Shown piece after piece: positions 1 to 7,186 of a DNA stretch of 64,000 bases. The notes below the pieces were generated by a model that saw only the letters and a program-made list of their open reading frames with translations, was not told where the DNA came from and did not search any database. A program made the position numbers and the translations under genes. Where the stretch lies: the NCBI GenBank assembly GCA_963823565.1, contig CAWGLR010000003.1, positions 620,001-684,000 of the forward strand, written 5' to 3'. The number at the start of each line of letters is the position of its first letter. Positions within the stretch are counted from its first letter, which is position 1. Source of the stretch: RHKX01 sp963823565. GTDB lineage: Bacteria > Actinomycetota > Thermoleophilia > Solirubrobacterales > 70-9.

Positions 1-1190
1 TGGTCGAGGACCGGATCGTCAGGGGCGTGCGCTCGGGCGACAAGGGCCGCGACCGCGAGGGCGAGCCGCTGGGCAACTTCGAGCCCGGCAACGACCTGAT
101 GGCGAAGGCGACCGTGCTCGCCGAGGGCACGCTGGGTCACCTCACCTACTCCGCGCTCGACTACTACGACCTTCGCGGGCAGGACCCGCAGCGCTGGGAG
201 CTCGGCGTCAAGGAGGTCTGGGAGGTCCCGAACCCGCTGAAGAAGGTCATCCACACGATGGGCTGGCCGCTGCGCAAGGGCGCCAAGTACAACGAGTTCG
301 GCGGCTCGTTCATCTACCCGATGGGCGAGGACAAGCTCTGCATCGGCATGGTCATCGGACTCGACTACACCGACGCCACGGTCTCCTGTCACGACCTGCT
401 CCAGGAGCTGAAGACGCACCCGTTCGTCAAGAAGCTGCTCGAGGGCGGCAAGCGGGTCGGCTGGGGCGCCAAGACGATTCCCTCCGGCGGCTACTTCGCG
501 ATGCCGAAGAAGCTCGCGGTCCCGGGCATGATGATCGCCGGCGACGGGGCCGGGATGGTCAACGTCCCGACGCTGAAGGGCGTGCACTACGCGATGCACG
601 CCGGGATGTTCGCGGCGGAGTCGATCGTCGAGTCCCTGAAGAAGGACGAGGAGTCGGTCGACTTCTCCAGCTACGAGGAGAAGGTCCGCGGCTCGCTGAT
701 CGAGAAGGAGCTCTACCAGTCGCGCAACATGCGCCAGCCCTTCGACAAGGGGTTCTTCGTCGGCGGCGCGATCGCCTCGGCGATGACCATCACCAAGGGC
801 GCGTTCCCCGGTGGCCACTGGGATCAGGAGCGCGACGACGAGCACGAGATGTCGCTCGGCAAGGGCGCCGACGGCTACCCGCAGCCCGATGGCGAGCTCA
901 CTTTCGACAAGCTCGGCTCGGTCTTCCTCAGCGGCAACGCGACCCGCGACGACGCGCCCAACCACGTCAAGATCCAGCGTCACGTCCCCCGCGAGGTGGC
1001 CCAGACCTGGGTCTCGATGTGCCCGGCGGCGGTCTACGAGATCCCCGAGGAGCAGCTCGAGGGCGACTCCCCGACCGTCGACCTCAACGTGACGCCGTCG
1101 AACTGCGTCCAGTGCGGCGCGATCACCGCCAAGGGCGGGCGCCTGACGATGCCCGAGGGCGGCGACGGGCCGCTGTACCAAGAGGTTTAG
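1..1190 (+). CDS. Electron-transfer flavoprotein:ubiquinone oxidoreductase (ETF-QO/FixC type), C-terminal part
   Basis: This gene is cut by the left edge; about 396 codons are visible, read from base 3. ETF-QO is a membrane-bound FAD and Fe-S enzyme that passes electrons from electron-transfer flavoprotein (fatty acid and amino acid oxidation) to quinone. The text around DKG, GEP and NFEPGNDL, the internal FAD-domain motif MIAGDGAGMVNVP and the C-terminal PEGGDGPLYQ are typical of the family. The C-terminal ferredoxin-like domain has Cys in SMCPAAVYE and in NCVQCGAIT. The family pattern there is C-x2-C-x2-C, but the last Cys is replaced by Ile, so only three of the four usual [4Fe-4S] ligands are present. 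The gene ends at a TAG followed by a 190-base spacer. Family assignment is secure; cluster content is uncertain. Confidence 0.88.
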   Translation, partial: VEDRIVRGVRSGDKGRDREGEPLGNFEPGNDLMAKATVLAEGTLGHLTYSALDYYDLRGQDPQRWELGVKEVWEVPNPLKKVIHTMGWPLRKGAKYNEFGGSFIYPMGEDKLCIGMVIGLDYTDATVSCHDLLQELKTHPFVKKLLEGGKRVGWGAKTIPSGGYFAMPKKLAVPGMMIAGDGAGMVNVPTLKGVHYAMHAGMFAAESIVESLKKDEESVDFSSYEEKVRGSLIEKELYQSRNMRQPFDKGFFVGGAIASAMTITKGAFPGGHWDQERDDEHEMSLGKGADGYPQPDGELTFDKLGSVFLSGNATRDDAPNHVKIQRHVPREVAQTWVSMCPAAVYEIPEEQLEGDSPTVDLNVTPSNCVQCGAITAKGGRLTMPEGGDGPLYQEV

Positions 1191-1381
1191 CCGGCCGGGA
1201 ATCCCGGAGAGTCAGGGCGCGAAGCAGCGTCCCAGACAGGGGTTCCCAGATGACTGCTCTCATCAGCGCGCTCCGGCGCGCCACCGTTCCGCGTAGCGCC
1301 AGGCGCCCCGGATGGCGAGGAGGATGAACGGCAGCCAGATCAGCGGCGTGATCTGCCCGTCGACATCAGGGGTGGGAGCGT
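1191..1381. other. Convergent spacer with a possible tiny membrane ORF on the minus strand
   Basis: This stretch lies between the ETF-QO stop and the dinB stop. On the minus strand, a frame ending at a TGA at 1263-1265 reads as one hydrophobic segment (ITPLIWLPFILLAIRGAW) followed by basic residues. It runs back into the end of dinB without an ATG, GTG or TTG in the right place, so I do not call it as a gene. No convincing terminator hairpin was seen. Confidence 0.3.
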
Positions 1382-2650
1382 CTACGTCGAGCTCGCCCCG
1401 GAGCCGGTCGCGGCCTGACGCTCGCCCGCGCGGCCCGTTCCCCCGCCGCCGCCGATCAGCGCCTCCCGGGCGGCCTCCGCGGCGCGGGCCTCGCGTGAGC
1501 CGGCCGGCCCGCGGGTGACCGCGGCGGCGCCGTAGCGCCCGTGGAGCTCGTCGAGCGCCGCGTCGAGCTCGGCCTGGCCCTCGCCCCAGATCGGCAGCTC
1601 GAGCTGTAGCCCGGCCCAGTCGCCGTCGAGGTTCGAGACCGAGACGCCGATCAGCGTCAGGCCCCGGCAGCGGACGAGCGGCATCGCCTCCGCGAGCAGC
1701 CCGCGCGCGACCCGCAGCAGCGGTGCGGTCGCGGCGGTCGCGCGGGGGAGGGTGCGCGAGCGGCTCGCTCGCGCGAAGTCGCCGAAGCGCAGGCGCAGGG
1801 TCAGCGTCCTGCCGCGGCGGCCGGCGTCACGCATCCGCCGGCTGACCCGCTCGACCGCCCTGGCGAGCGCGCGCTCGACGTCGGCGCGCATCTTCGGCCG
1901 CGATCCGAGGGCAGACTGGGAGCCGAAGCTTCGCCGCCGCCGGCGCGGGCGCACGCGCCGCTGCTCGCGCAGGTTGGCGAACGCGTGCAGGTGGCTGCCG
2001 GCGTGGCGGCCGATCGCGAGCATCAGCGAGGGCTCCGGCACCGCGGCGAGGTCGGCGATCGTGCGGACGCCGAGCCGGCGGATCCGCTGCGCGGTCGCCT
2101 CCCCGACCCCCCAGATCGTCTCGATCGGCAGCGGGTGGAGGAACTCGCGCTCGGACTCGGGCGCCACCCTGAGCAGGCCGTCGGGCTTGGCGGCGCGGCT
2201 CGCCATCTTCGCCAGCGTCCGCGTCCGTGCGATCCCGACGGAGATCGGCAGGTCGAGCTCATCGCGGACGCGGCGCCGCAGCCGCTCCGCGATCGCGACC
2301 GGCGATCCGCCGATCCGCTCGAGCCCCGCGACGTCGAGGAACGCCTCCTCGAGCGACAGGCCCTCGACGGTGGGGGAGAGGCTGCGGAAGATCGCGAAGA
2401 GCTCGCGGCTGGCGGTCCCGTAGGCGTCGAAGTGCGGATCGACGGTGACGGCCTCCGGGCACAGCGCCCGGGCGCGGGCGCCGCCCATCCCGCCGTGGAC
2501 CCCGCAGGCCTTCGCCTCGTAGGTAGCGGCCATCACCACGCCGGAGCCGACGATCACCGGCCGATCGCGCAGCCGCGGATCGAGCCGCCGCTCGACCGAT
2601 GCGAAGAAGGAGTCGACGTCGGCGTGCAGGATCGTCGCCTCCTCTCGCAT
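1382..2650 (-). CDS. dinB: DNA polymerase IV (Y-family translesion polymerase)
   Basis: This gene encodes a 422-residue Y-family polymerase that copies past damaged template bases. The N-terminal catalytic block HADVDSFFASVE carries the first metal-binding Asp (D11). The second catalytic motif reads SLEEAFLDV (residues 99-107), so the usual SxDE is SxEE here: Asp is replaced by Glu at residue 101 and E102 is kept. A helix-hairpin-helix region (ETIWGVGEATAQRI) and a C-terminal little-finger region follow, with a basic RRV-RPRRRRR linker. The ATG abuts a perfect LexA-type palindrome, which implies SOS control. There is no Shine-Dalgarno sequence, so the transcript is probably leaderless. The divergent neighbour is a VOC protein. 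Length and motif order fit Pol IV well. Confidence 0.93.
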   Translation of the reverse strand: MREEATILHADVDSFFASVERRLDPRLRDRPVIVGSGVVMAATYEAKACGVHGGMGGARARALCPEAVTVDPHFDAYGTASRELFAIFRSLSPTVEGLSLEEAFLDVAGLERIGGSPVAIAERLRRRVRDELDLPISVGIARTRTLAKMASRAAKPDGLLRVAPESEREFLHPLPIETIWGVGEATAQRIRRLGVRTIADLAAVPEPSLMLAIGRHAGSHLHAFANLREQRRVRPRRRRRSFGSQSALGSRPKMRADVERALARAVERVSRRMRDAGRRGRTLTLRLRFGDFARASRSRTLPRATAATAPLLRVARGLLAEAMPLVRCRGLTLIGVSVSNLDGDWAGLQLELPIWGEGQAELDAALDELHGRYGAAAVTRGPAGSREARAAEAAREALIGGGGGTGRAGERQAATGSGASST

Positions 2651-2664
2651 CGAACGTATGTTCG
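2651..2664. promoter_or_regulatory. LexA (SOS) operator upstream of dinB
   Basis: The sequence CGAACGTATGTTCG is a perfect 14-base palindrome. It matches the Gram-positive/actinobacterial LexA consensus CGAAC-N4-GTTCG and lies immediately upstream of the dinB start codon (2650-2648) with no gap. Bound LexA would cover the core promoter and start point. The call rests on exact sequence match and on dinB being a classical SOS gene. Confidence 0.88.
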
Positions 2665-2687
2665 CATAGCGGACCGATGGTCGCCGC

Positions 2688-2693
2688 TACGGT
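2688..2693 (+). promoter_or_regulatory. Leaderless -10 box (TACGGT) of the VOC gene
   Basis: TACGGT fits TANNNT and is 7 nt upstream of the ATG at 2701. This supports that ATG over the in-frame ATG at 2677, which lies upstream of the box. Confidence 0.55.
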
Positions 2694-2700
2694 GACGCCG

Positions 2701-3048
2701 ATGGCGCCCGACCTCTTCGCCGGCCTCCCGGTCTCCGATCACTCGCGGGCACGCGGCTGGTACGAGCGCCTGCTCGGAGCGGCGCCCGCGTTCAGCCCAC
2801 ACGCGACCGAGTCGGTCTGGGAGGTGGCCGAGCACCGGTACCTCTACGTCGTCGAGGACCGGAAGCGGGCCGGCGGCGGCCTGGTCACCCTCTTCGCCGA
2901 GGACCTCGACGCCCGGGTCGCGGGGATCGGCTCGCGGGGGATCGAGCCCGCCGAGCGTGAGACCTACTCCAACGGCGTGCGCAAGGTGACCTACCGCGAC
3001 GCCGACGGCAACGAGGTCGGCTTCGGCGGTCCGCCGGCGGAGGAGTAG
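2701..3048 (+). CDS. VOC (glyoxalase/bleomycin resistance) superfamily protein
   Basis: The product is 115 residues. It begins with the VOC opening strand (LFAGLPVSDHSRARGWYERLLG) and ends with the typical VTYRDADGNEVGFG strand. The single-domain length fits a VOC half-barrel that dimerises around a metal or ligand site. No substrate can be named from sequence. I chose the ATG at 2701 because a TACGGT box sits 7 nt before it; ATG 2677 is an alternative that adds eight residues. The gene is divergent from dinB and convergent with the arsC-like gene downstream. Confidence 0.8.
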   Translation: MAPDLFAGLPVSDHSRARGWYERLLGAAPAFSPHATESVWEVAEHRYLYVVEDRKRAGGGLVTLFAEDLDARVAGIGSRGIEPAERETYSNGVRKVTYRDADGNEVGFGGPPAEE

Positions 3049-3071
3049 GCAAGGGTCGCGCCGGCCTCCGG

Positions 3072-3416
3072 CTAGTCCACGAGCTCGAGCACATCCTCGG
3101 GCGGGCGCCCGAGCCGGGCGCTCCCGCCCGCGATCGCGATCGGCCGCTCGATCAGGATCGGGTTCGCGACCAGGACCTCGATCCAGACGCCGCGCTCCCG
3201 CGGCACCTCCTTCAGCCCCAGCTCCCTCGCCCGCGTCTCGCCCATCCGGGCGATCTCCCAGGGCTCCTTGCCGAGGGCGTCCAGCGCCGCGTCGAGCTCG
3301 GCGGCCGACGGCGGATCGTCGAGGTAGCGCCGCACGGCGGGCTCGACGCCGCGTTCCTCGAGGAGAGCCAGCGCCTGCCGGCTCTTCGAGCATCGCGGGT
3401 TGTGCCACAGCTCCAT
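3072..3416 (-). CDS. ArsC/Spx-type arsenate reductase family protein
   Basis: A 114-residue thioredoxin-fold protein of the glutaredoxin-dependent ArsC family. The N-terminal active-site block is WHNPRCSKSR with the catalytic Cys at residue 9. The middle keeps the RYLDDPPSAAEL and LGKEPWEIARMGE segments, and the C-terminal region has VANPILIERPIAI, including the conserved Arg and cis-Pro region of ArsC. It may reduce arsenate or act on another oxyanion; no arsR or efflux gene is adjacent. Its ATG overlaps the stop of the upstream DUF2237 gene (TGATG), so the two are translationally coupled. Confidence 0.82.
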   Translation of the reverse strand: MELWHNPRCSKSRQALALLEERGVEPAVRRYLDDPPSAAELDAALDALGKEPWEIARMGETRARELGLKEVPRERGVWIEVLVANPILIERPIAIAGGSARLGRPPEDVLELVD

Positions 3417-3811
3417 CAGGCCTCCAGCGATCCCGGGTCAGCCGGTACGTCGACGGAGTGCTCCGCGAGCGCCTCCAGCGGCACGATCTCGAGCGCCCGC
3501 TCGTCGGTCGCGGCGAGGACGACGGGCGCGGCGACGCCGTCCTCGTACGCGCGCAGCCAGTTCGCGGCGGTCACGCACCAGCGGTCGCCGGGGCCGAGCC
3601 CGGGGAAGCGGTAAAGCGGCAGCGGCGTCGTGAGGTCGTTGCCGATGGAGCGCTGATGCTCGAGGAACTCGCGGGTGACGACGGCGCAGATCGTGTGGCT
3701 GCCGGCGTCCTCGGGGTCCGAGCGGCAGCAGCCGTCGCGATGGAAGCCGGTCATCGGTTCCGTCCCGCACGGCTCGAGCTCGCCGCCGAGGACGTTTCGG
3801 TGCTCGCTCAC
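3416..3811 (-). CDS. DUF2237 family protein
   Basis: The product is 131 residues and matches the DUF2237 family by its hallmark order: NVLGGELEPC, PMTGFHRDGCC, the GSHTICAVVTREFL segment, GNDLTTP, FPGLGPGDRWC and a C-terminal VLAATDERALEIVPLEAL. The Cys-rich N-terminal part (Cys in EPCGTE and GCC) is conserved in the family; its biochemical role is not known to me. The GTG start is 6 nt downstream of a GATAAT box and has no Shine-Dalgarno site. It is the first gene of a two-gene operon with the ArsC-like protein. Confidence 0.82.
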   Translation of the reverse strand: MSEHRNVLGGELEPCGTEPMTGFHRDGCCRSDPEDAGSHTICAVVTREFLEHQRSIGNDLTTPLPLYRFPGLGPGDRWCVTAANWLRAYEDGVAAPVVLAATDERALEIVPLEALAEHSVDVPADPGSLEA

Positions 3812-3817
3812 GCTGCC

Positions 3818-3823
3818 ATTATC
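3818..3823 (-). promoter_or_regulatory. Putative leaderless -10 box (GATAAT) of the DUF2237 gene
   Basis: On the minus strand GATAAT is followed by 6 nt and the GTG start. It differs from TANNNT only at the first base. Confidence 0.4.
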
Positions 3824-3832
3824 GCCGCGCCT

Positions 3833-3901
3833 TCAGGAGGAGGAGGCGAACGCCGCGATCTCCGCGGCGCACTCGGCCGGCCGGTCGAGCGACAGGAACC
3901 T
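3833..3901 (-). pseudogene. Remnant: C-terminal end of an alpha/beta-hydrolase-like gene
   Basis: Only about 22 codons remain, reading FLSLDRPAECAAEIAAF then three Ser and a TGA. This resembles the last strand and helix of alpha/beta hydrolases (an HF-L-LD-P-F-F tail). Third positions are nearly all G or C, as in real genes here. The frame hits a stop just upstream (3904-3902), so the rest of the gene is missing. It abuts a second truncated coding tail on the other strand. Confidence 0.45.
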
Positions 3902-4020
3902 TCATCGAGGCGGCGCTGCAGCGCGCCCGGGCGCCGGACCAGGACGCGGCCCGGGAGCGGGCGGGCGAGACGATGCGCGCGCTGATCGAGGGCCTGCGCG
4001 CTCAGCCGTCGCAGTCGTAG
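3901..4020 (+). pseudogene. Remnant: C-terminal tail of an unidentified gene
   Basis: Thirty-nine codons with almost exclusive G/C third positions read from about 3901 to a TAG at 4018-4020 (FIEAALQRARAPDQDAAR, then a helical RALIEGLRAQ segment). No start codon or ribosome site lies in front. It joins exactly where the minus-strand hydrolase remnant breaks off and overlaps the end of the convergent lipoprotein gene. I cannot name the parent gene. Confidence 0.4.
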
Positions 4021-4895
4021 TCCACGTGCCCCGCCTCGAGCGCCTGCAGCGCGGGGGGCTCCTGGGCGGGCCGGTCGGCGGAGTGGACTCTCACCCGAGC
4101 CGAGTCGCCGACCACGCGCGGCGGCGTCGGCGGCTCGTTGCGGCTGACGATCCGCTCTGCGTCCGGCGTCACGCTCGTGAAGAAGGCGACCTCCCCGGGC
4201 CGGTGGAGGCTGTCGGCCGTGCCGATCGACTCGATGCAGTTGGCGCCGAAGCGCGCGAGCGTGATGAGCTGGCCGTCGCCCTGGATCTGGGCCAGCGCCT
4301 TGGGGATCTCGCCATCGGTGCGCTCGACGACGGAGCGGGCGTCGCCGGGAGATTCGGCGACCGCGATGACATCGGGGCCGAACGCGATCGAGTAGCTGCC
4401 GTCCGCGGCGACCCAGGTCTGGCCGTCCTGCTCCTCGAGCCCGTTGGAGCGCAGCAGGTCCCGCATCCCCGCGGGCTTCAGCGAGGTCGAGATCGCGGTC
4501 ACCGACTTGTCGCCGCTGATGCTCGCGACGGCATCGGCGTGGTGGACGAGGACGTCCTCGATCAGGCTCGGGACCGCGCCGCCCTGGATCATGCCGAGCG
4601 CCGGGCCGGTTTCCGACAGGAACGCGCGGTCGGTCTCCTCGGTGCCAGTGGGCGGTGCCTGGCGCGGTCCCATCCCGAGGCTGCGCCGAACCGCGGCCAC
4701 GTCGACGATCGCGATATTGAGCGCATCGTCGGTCGGCAGCCGCGATGCGAGGCCGGCCGCGTCGCGGAGGTCGTCCGGCTCCCTCTCCTCGCCGCCGCCG
4801 CATCCGGCCGCGAGCAGGCCGGCGACCGCGAGCACGGCGGCGAGCCGGGCTGGACGGGGTCCGTAGAATCGATGGAGATGAAGCCTGAGATACAC
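4002..4895 (-). CDS. Predicted secreted lipoprotein, function unknown
   Basis: About 297 residues. The N-terminus has basic residues, a hydrophobic run (AAVLAVAGLLAAGC) and a lipobox Cys followed by glycines, so it should be exported by Sec and lipid-anchored. The mature part (LPTDDALNIAIVDVAAVRRSLG, later SISGDKSVTAIS and a C-terminal DYDCDG) has no motif I recognise. The start is uncertain: the GTG at 4895 gives a normal signal peptide but overlaps the divergent rpmE by 18 bases; no ATG fits better. It is divergent from rpmE, and its 3' end overlaps a gene remnant on the other strand. Confidence 0.7.
   Translation of the reverse strand: MYLRLHLHRFYGPRPARLAAVLAVAGLLAAGCGGGEEREPDDLRDAAGLASRLPTDDALNIAIVDVAAVRRSLGMGPRQAPPTGTEETDRAFLSETGPALGMIQGGAVPSLIEDVLVHHADAVASISGDKSVTAISTSLKPAGMRDLLRSNGLEEQDGQTWVAADGSYSIAFGPDVIAVAESPGDARSVVERTDGEIPKALAQIQGDGQLITLARFGANCIESIGTADSLHRPGEVAFFTSVTPDAERIVSRNEPPTPPRVVGDSARVRVHSADRPAQEPPALQALEAGHVDYDCDG
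4864..4869 (+). promoter_or_regulatory. Leaderless -10 box (TAGAAT) of rpmE
   Basis: TAGAAT lies 8 nt before the rpmE ATG at 4878 and fits TANNNT. Confidence 0.55.
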
Positions 4896-5084
4896 CCCGA
4901 ATACACCCTCTCGCACGTTCACTGCTCGTGCGGGAATGAGTTCTACACGCGCTCCACGCAGTCCGAGATCCGCGTCGAGATCTGCTCAGCCTGCCACCCG
5001 TTCTACACCGGCAAGCAGAAGCTGGTCGACACCGGCGGACGCGTCGAGCGGTTCAAGCGCCGCCAGGCGAAGGCCTCCGGCTAG
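4878..5084 (+). CDS. rpmE: Ribosomal protein bL31, zinc-binding form
   Basis: A 68-residue large-subunit protein. It begins MKPEIHPEYTLSHVHCSCGN and carries the zinc ribbon cysteines C16, C18, C36 and C39 (HCSCG and ICSACHPFYTG), so it is the C+ zinc-binding form and not the zinc-free paralogue. The C-terminus KLVDTGGRVERFKRR is canonical. The ATG at 4878 lies 8 nt after a TAGAAT box. It is followed closely by a DUF1385 gene, a neighbour often seen in actinobacteria. Confidence 0.96.
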   Translation: MKPEIHPEYTLSHVHCSCGNEFYTRSTQSEIRVEICSACHPFYTGKQKLVDTGGRVERFKRRQAKASG

Positions 5085-5111
5085 CTCTCGGGCGCCCGCG
5101 GGCGTCTCTCG

Positions 5112-6119
5112 ATGAGTGAGCCGAGCGCGAACGGCAGTAGCCCCGGCGGGGGAGGACGCCCTCTGCGCACCGATTCCGCGCGGATGCCGGACGGGCGGCC
5201 GGTCGCCTCGCGCGACGCGCCGCTCGGCGGCCAGGCGGTGCTCGAAGGCGTGATGATGCGCGGCGTCTCGACCTGGGCCGTCGCCGTGCGCCGGCCCGAC
5301 GGCGAGGTCGAGGTCACCTCCGAGCCGGTCGTCAGCTGGGCGAAGCGGCACCGGGCCCTGCGCCTGCCGGTCGTCCGCGGCGCGGTCGCGCTCGCCGAGT
5401 CGCTGAAGATCGGGTTCGCGGCCCTCAAGTACTCGGCGAATGCGCAGATCACCGAGGAGGACGAGCTGGAGGAGATCGGCGGCATCACCTGGGCTGCGAC
5501 GGCGACCCTCTCGCTGCTGCTGGCGATCGTCCTCTTCTTCGTGATCCCGGTCGGGCTGACCAGCCTGATCAAGGACCAGCTCGGCTCGGCGCTGCTCTTC
5601 TGGCTCGTCGAGGGAGTCCTCCGGACGGCGATCTTCGTGGGCTACCTGGTCGCCATCAGCCGCCTCGAGGACCTGCGGCGGGTGTTCCAGTACCACGGCG
5701 CCGAGCACAAGACGATCTCCTGCTTCGAGGCCGGCGACGAGCTGGTGCCGGAGCGGGCGGCGACCTACTCGCGCCTGCACCCGCGCTGCGGGACGAGCTT
5801 CCTGCTAATCGTCATGGTCCTCGCGATCTTCGTCTTCGCCCCGATCGGGCTGCCGGCCTGGTACTGGCTGCTCGCCTCACGGATCCTCGGCATCCCGCTG
5901 ATCGCCGGACTCTCGTACGAGGTGATCAAGTGGGCAGGCCGCAACCGCGGGCGCCGCTGGGTGCGGACGCTGATGTGGCCGGGCCTGATGCTCCAGAACC
6001 TGACCACCCGCGAGCCCGATCACGATCAGCTGGCGGTGGCGATCGCCGCGCTGGAGGAGGTGTTGGCGGTGGAGGGGGCGGATCCCGGTCGCGAGAGCCC
6101 GATCGAGATAGTCGCGTAG
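5112..6119 (+). CDS. DUF1385 (YqhQ-like) integral membrane protein
   Basis: 335 residues. After a 40-residue polar start comes the family hallmark GGQAVLEGVMMRG (about 36-51), then several predicted membrane helices (WAATATLSLLLAIVLFFVIP, a segment near 155-175, and two after SFLLIVMVLAIFVF). The conserved FQYHGAEHKTISCFEAG and RLHPRCGTSFLL blocks, with His and Cys residues that could bind metal, are typical. Function is not established for the family. It lies 27 nt downstream of rpmE and probably shares its transcript. A strong inverted repeat follows the stop. Confidence 0.88.
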   Translation: MSEPSANGSSPGGGGRPLRTDSARMPDGRPVASRDAPLGGQAVLEGVMMRGVSTWAVAVRRPDGEVEVTSEPVVSWAKRHRALRLPVVRGAVALAESLKIGFAALKYSANAQITEEDELEEIGGITWAATATLSLLLAIVLFFVIPVGLTSLIKDQLGSALLFWLVEGVLRTAIFVGYLVAISRLEDLRRVFQYHGAEHKTISCFEAGDELVPERAATYSRLHPRCGTSFLLIVMVLAIFVFAPIGLPAWYWLLASRILGIPLIAGLSYEVIKWAGRNRGRRWVRTLMWPGLMLQNLTTREPDHDQLAVAIAALEEVLAVEGADPGRESPIEIVA

Positions 6120-6135
6120 GGAGGGAGTAGCGAAT

Positions 6136-6222
6136 AGCGGGCAGCACGTAGCAAGTAGCAAGTAGCCCTGGACCTTCTTCGGGCTACTTGCTACAGCGAG
6201 CGAAGCGAGCGTGCTACCCGCT
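6136..6222. repeat. Large inverted repeat (two-part cruciform) with GTAGCAA heptamers
   Basis: The inner stem is a perfect 14 bp (GTAGCAAGTAGCCC at 6155-6168 with its complement at 6181-6194) around a 12-nt loop. The outer stem pairs AGCGGGCAGCAC (6136-6147) with GTGCTACCCGCT (6211-6222) with one mismatch. The left arm contains GTAGCAA repeated nearly three times; the right arm contains AGCGAGCGAAGCGAGC. It could terminate DUF1385 transcription or be a dispersed palindromic element. Confidence 0.75.
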
Positions 6223-6235
6223 CCACCCCCGCGCC

Positions 6236-6241
6236 TATCCT
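6236..6241 (+). promoter_or_regulatory. Leaderless -10 box (TATCCT) of the cation efflux gene
   Basis: TATCCT is followed by 6 nt and the GTG at 6248. It fixes the start of the downstream gene. Confidence 0.55.
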
Positions 6242-6247
6242 CACCCC

Positions 6248-7186
6248 GTGGCCCACTCCCACGACCACGCCCACGACCACACCCACGCCATAAGCGCTGA
6301 CGCCGACCGCTCGAAGCTGCGGATCGCGCTGGGGCTGATCCTCGGCCTGATGGCGGTCGAGGTCGTCGTCGGCATCGCGGTCTCGTCGCTGGCGCTGCTC
6401 TCCGACGCCGCGCACATGCTCACCGACGCCGGCGCTCTCGCGCTGGCGCTTGTCGCGATCCGGCTCGCCAAGCGGCCGGCGCGGGGAGCGATGACCTTCG
6501 GCTGGCAGCGCGCGGAGATCCTCAGCGCGCAGTTCAACGGCGCGACCCTTCTCGTGCTGGGGCTGTTCATCGTCTACGAGGGCGTGCGCCGGCTGATCGA
6601 CCCGCCCGCGGTCGAGGGCGGCGCCGTGCTCGCCGTCGCGATCGCCGGCATCGTCGTCAACCTCGTCGCGACCTGGCTGCTCGCGCAGGCGAATCGCCAG
6701 TCGCTGAACGTCGAGGGGGCGTTCCGCCACATCCTCACCGACCTAGCAGCGTTCGTCGGCACCGCGATCGCGGGCGCGGTGATCCTGCTCACCGGCTTCG
6801 ACCGCGCCGACGGCATCGCCTCGCTCGTCATCGCCGCCTCGATGATCTGGGCGTCCTGGGGGCTGCTTCGCGACTCCGGACGGGTCTTCCTCGAGGCGGC
6901 CCCCCGGGGGCTCGACCCAGACGAGATCGGCCGCGCCCTCGCCGCCCGCCCAGGGGTCTACGAGGTTCACGACCTCCACGTCTGGGAGGTGACCTCGGGC
7001 TTCCCGGCACTGTCGGCCCACGTCGTCGTCGACGATGCCGCCGACTGCCACATGATCCGGCTCGAGCTCGAGCACGAGCTCCGCGAGCGCTTCGAGCTGA
7101 GCCACACGACCCTCCAGGTCGACCACCGCCACGAGGACGAGCTGCTCCAGGTCGAGGTCCAGGGCGGGACCCCCGGCCGGGGCTAG
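6248..7186 (+). CDS. Cation diffusion facilitator (CzcD/ZitB-like zinc/divalent metal exporter)
   Basis: 312 residues, inner membrane metal/proton antiporter. The His-rich start (HSHDHAHDHTH) is a metal-binding cytoplasmic tail. The two intramembrane metal motifs are present: H56xxxD60 in SDAAHMLTD and H161xxxD165 in FRHILTD, the HxxxD form typical of Zn exporters. Six membrane helices are followed by the cytoplasmic ferredoxin-like domain ending in VDHRHEDE. I chose the GTG at 6248 because it gives the family N-terminus and follows a TATCCT box by 6 nt. It ends convergently with the next gene, the two stops sharing a CTAG. Confidence 0.93.
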   Translation: MAHSHDHAHDHTHAISADADRSKLRIALGLILGLMAVEVVVGIAVSSLALLSDAAHMLTDAGALALALVAIRLAKRPARGAMTFGWQRAEILSAQFNGATLLVLGLFIVYEGVRRLIDPPAVEGGAVLAVAIAGIVVNLVATWLLAQANRQSLNVEGAFRHILTDLAAFVGTAIAGAVILLTGFDRADGIASLVIAASMIWASWGLLRDSGRVFLEAAPRGLDPDEIGRALAARPGVYEVHDLHVWEVTSGFPALSAHVVVDDAADCHMIRLELEHELRERFELSHTTLQVDHRHEDELLQVEVQGGTPGRG

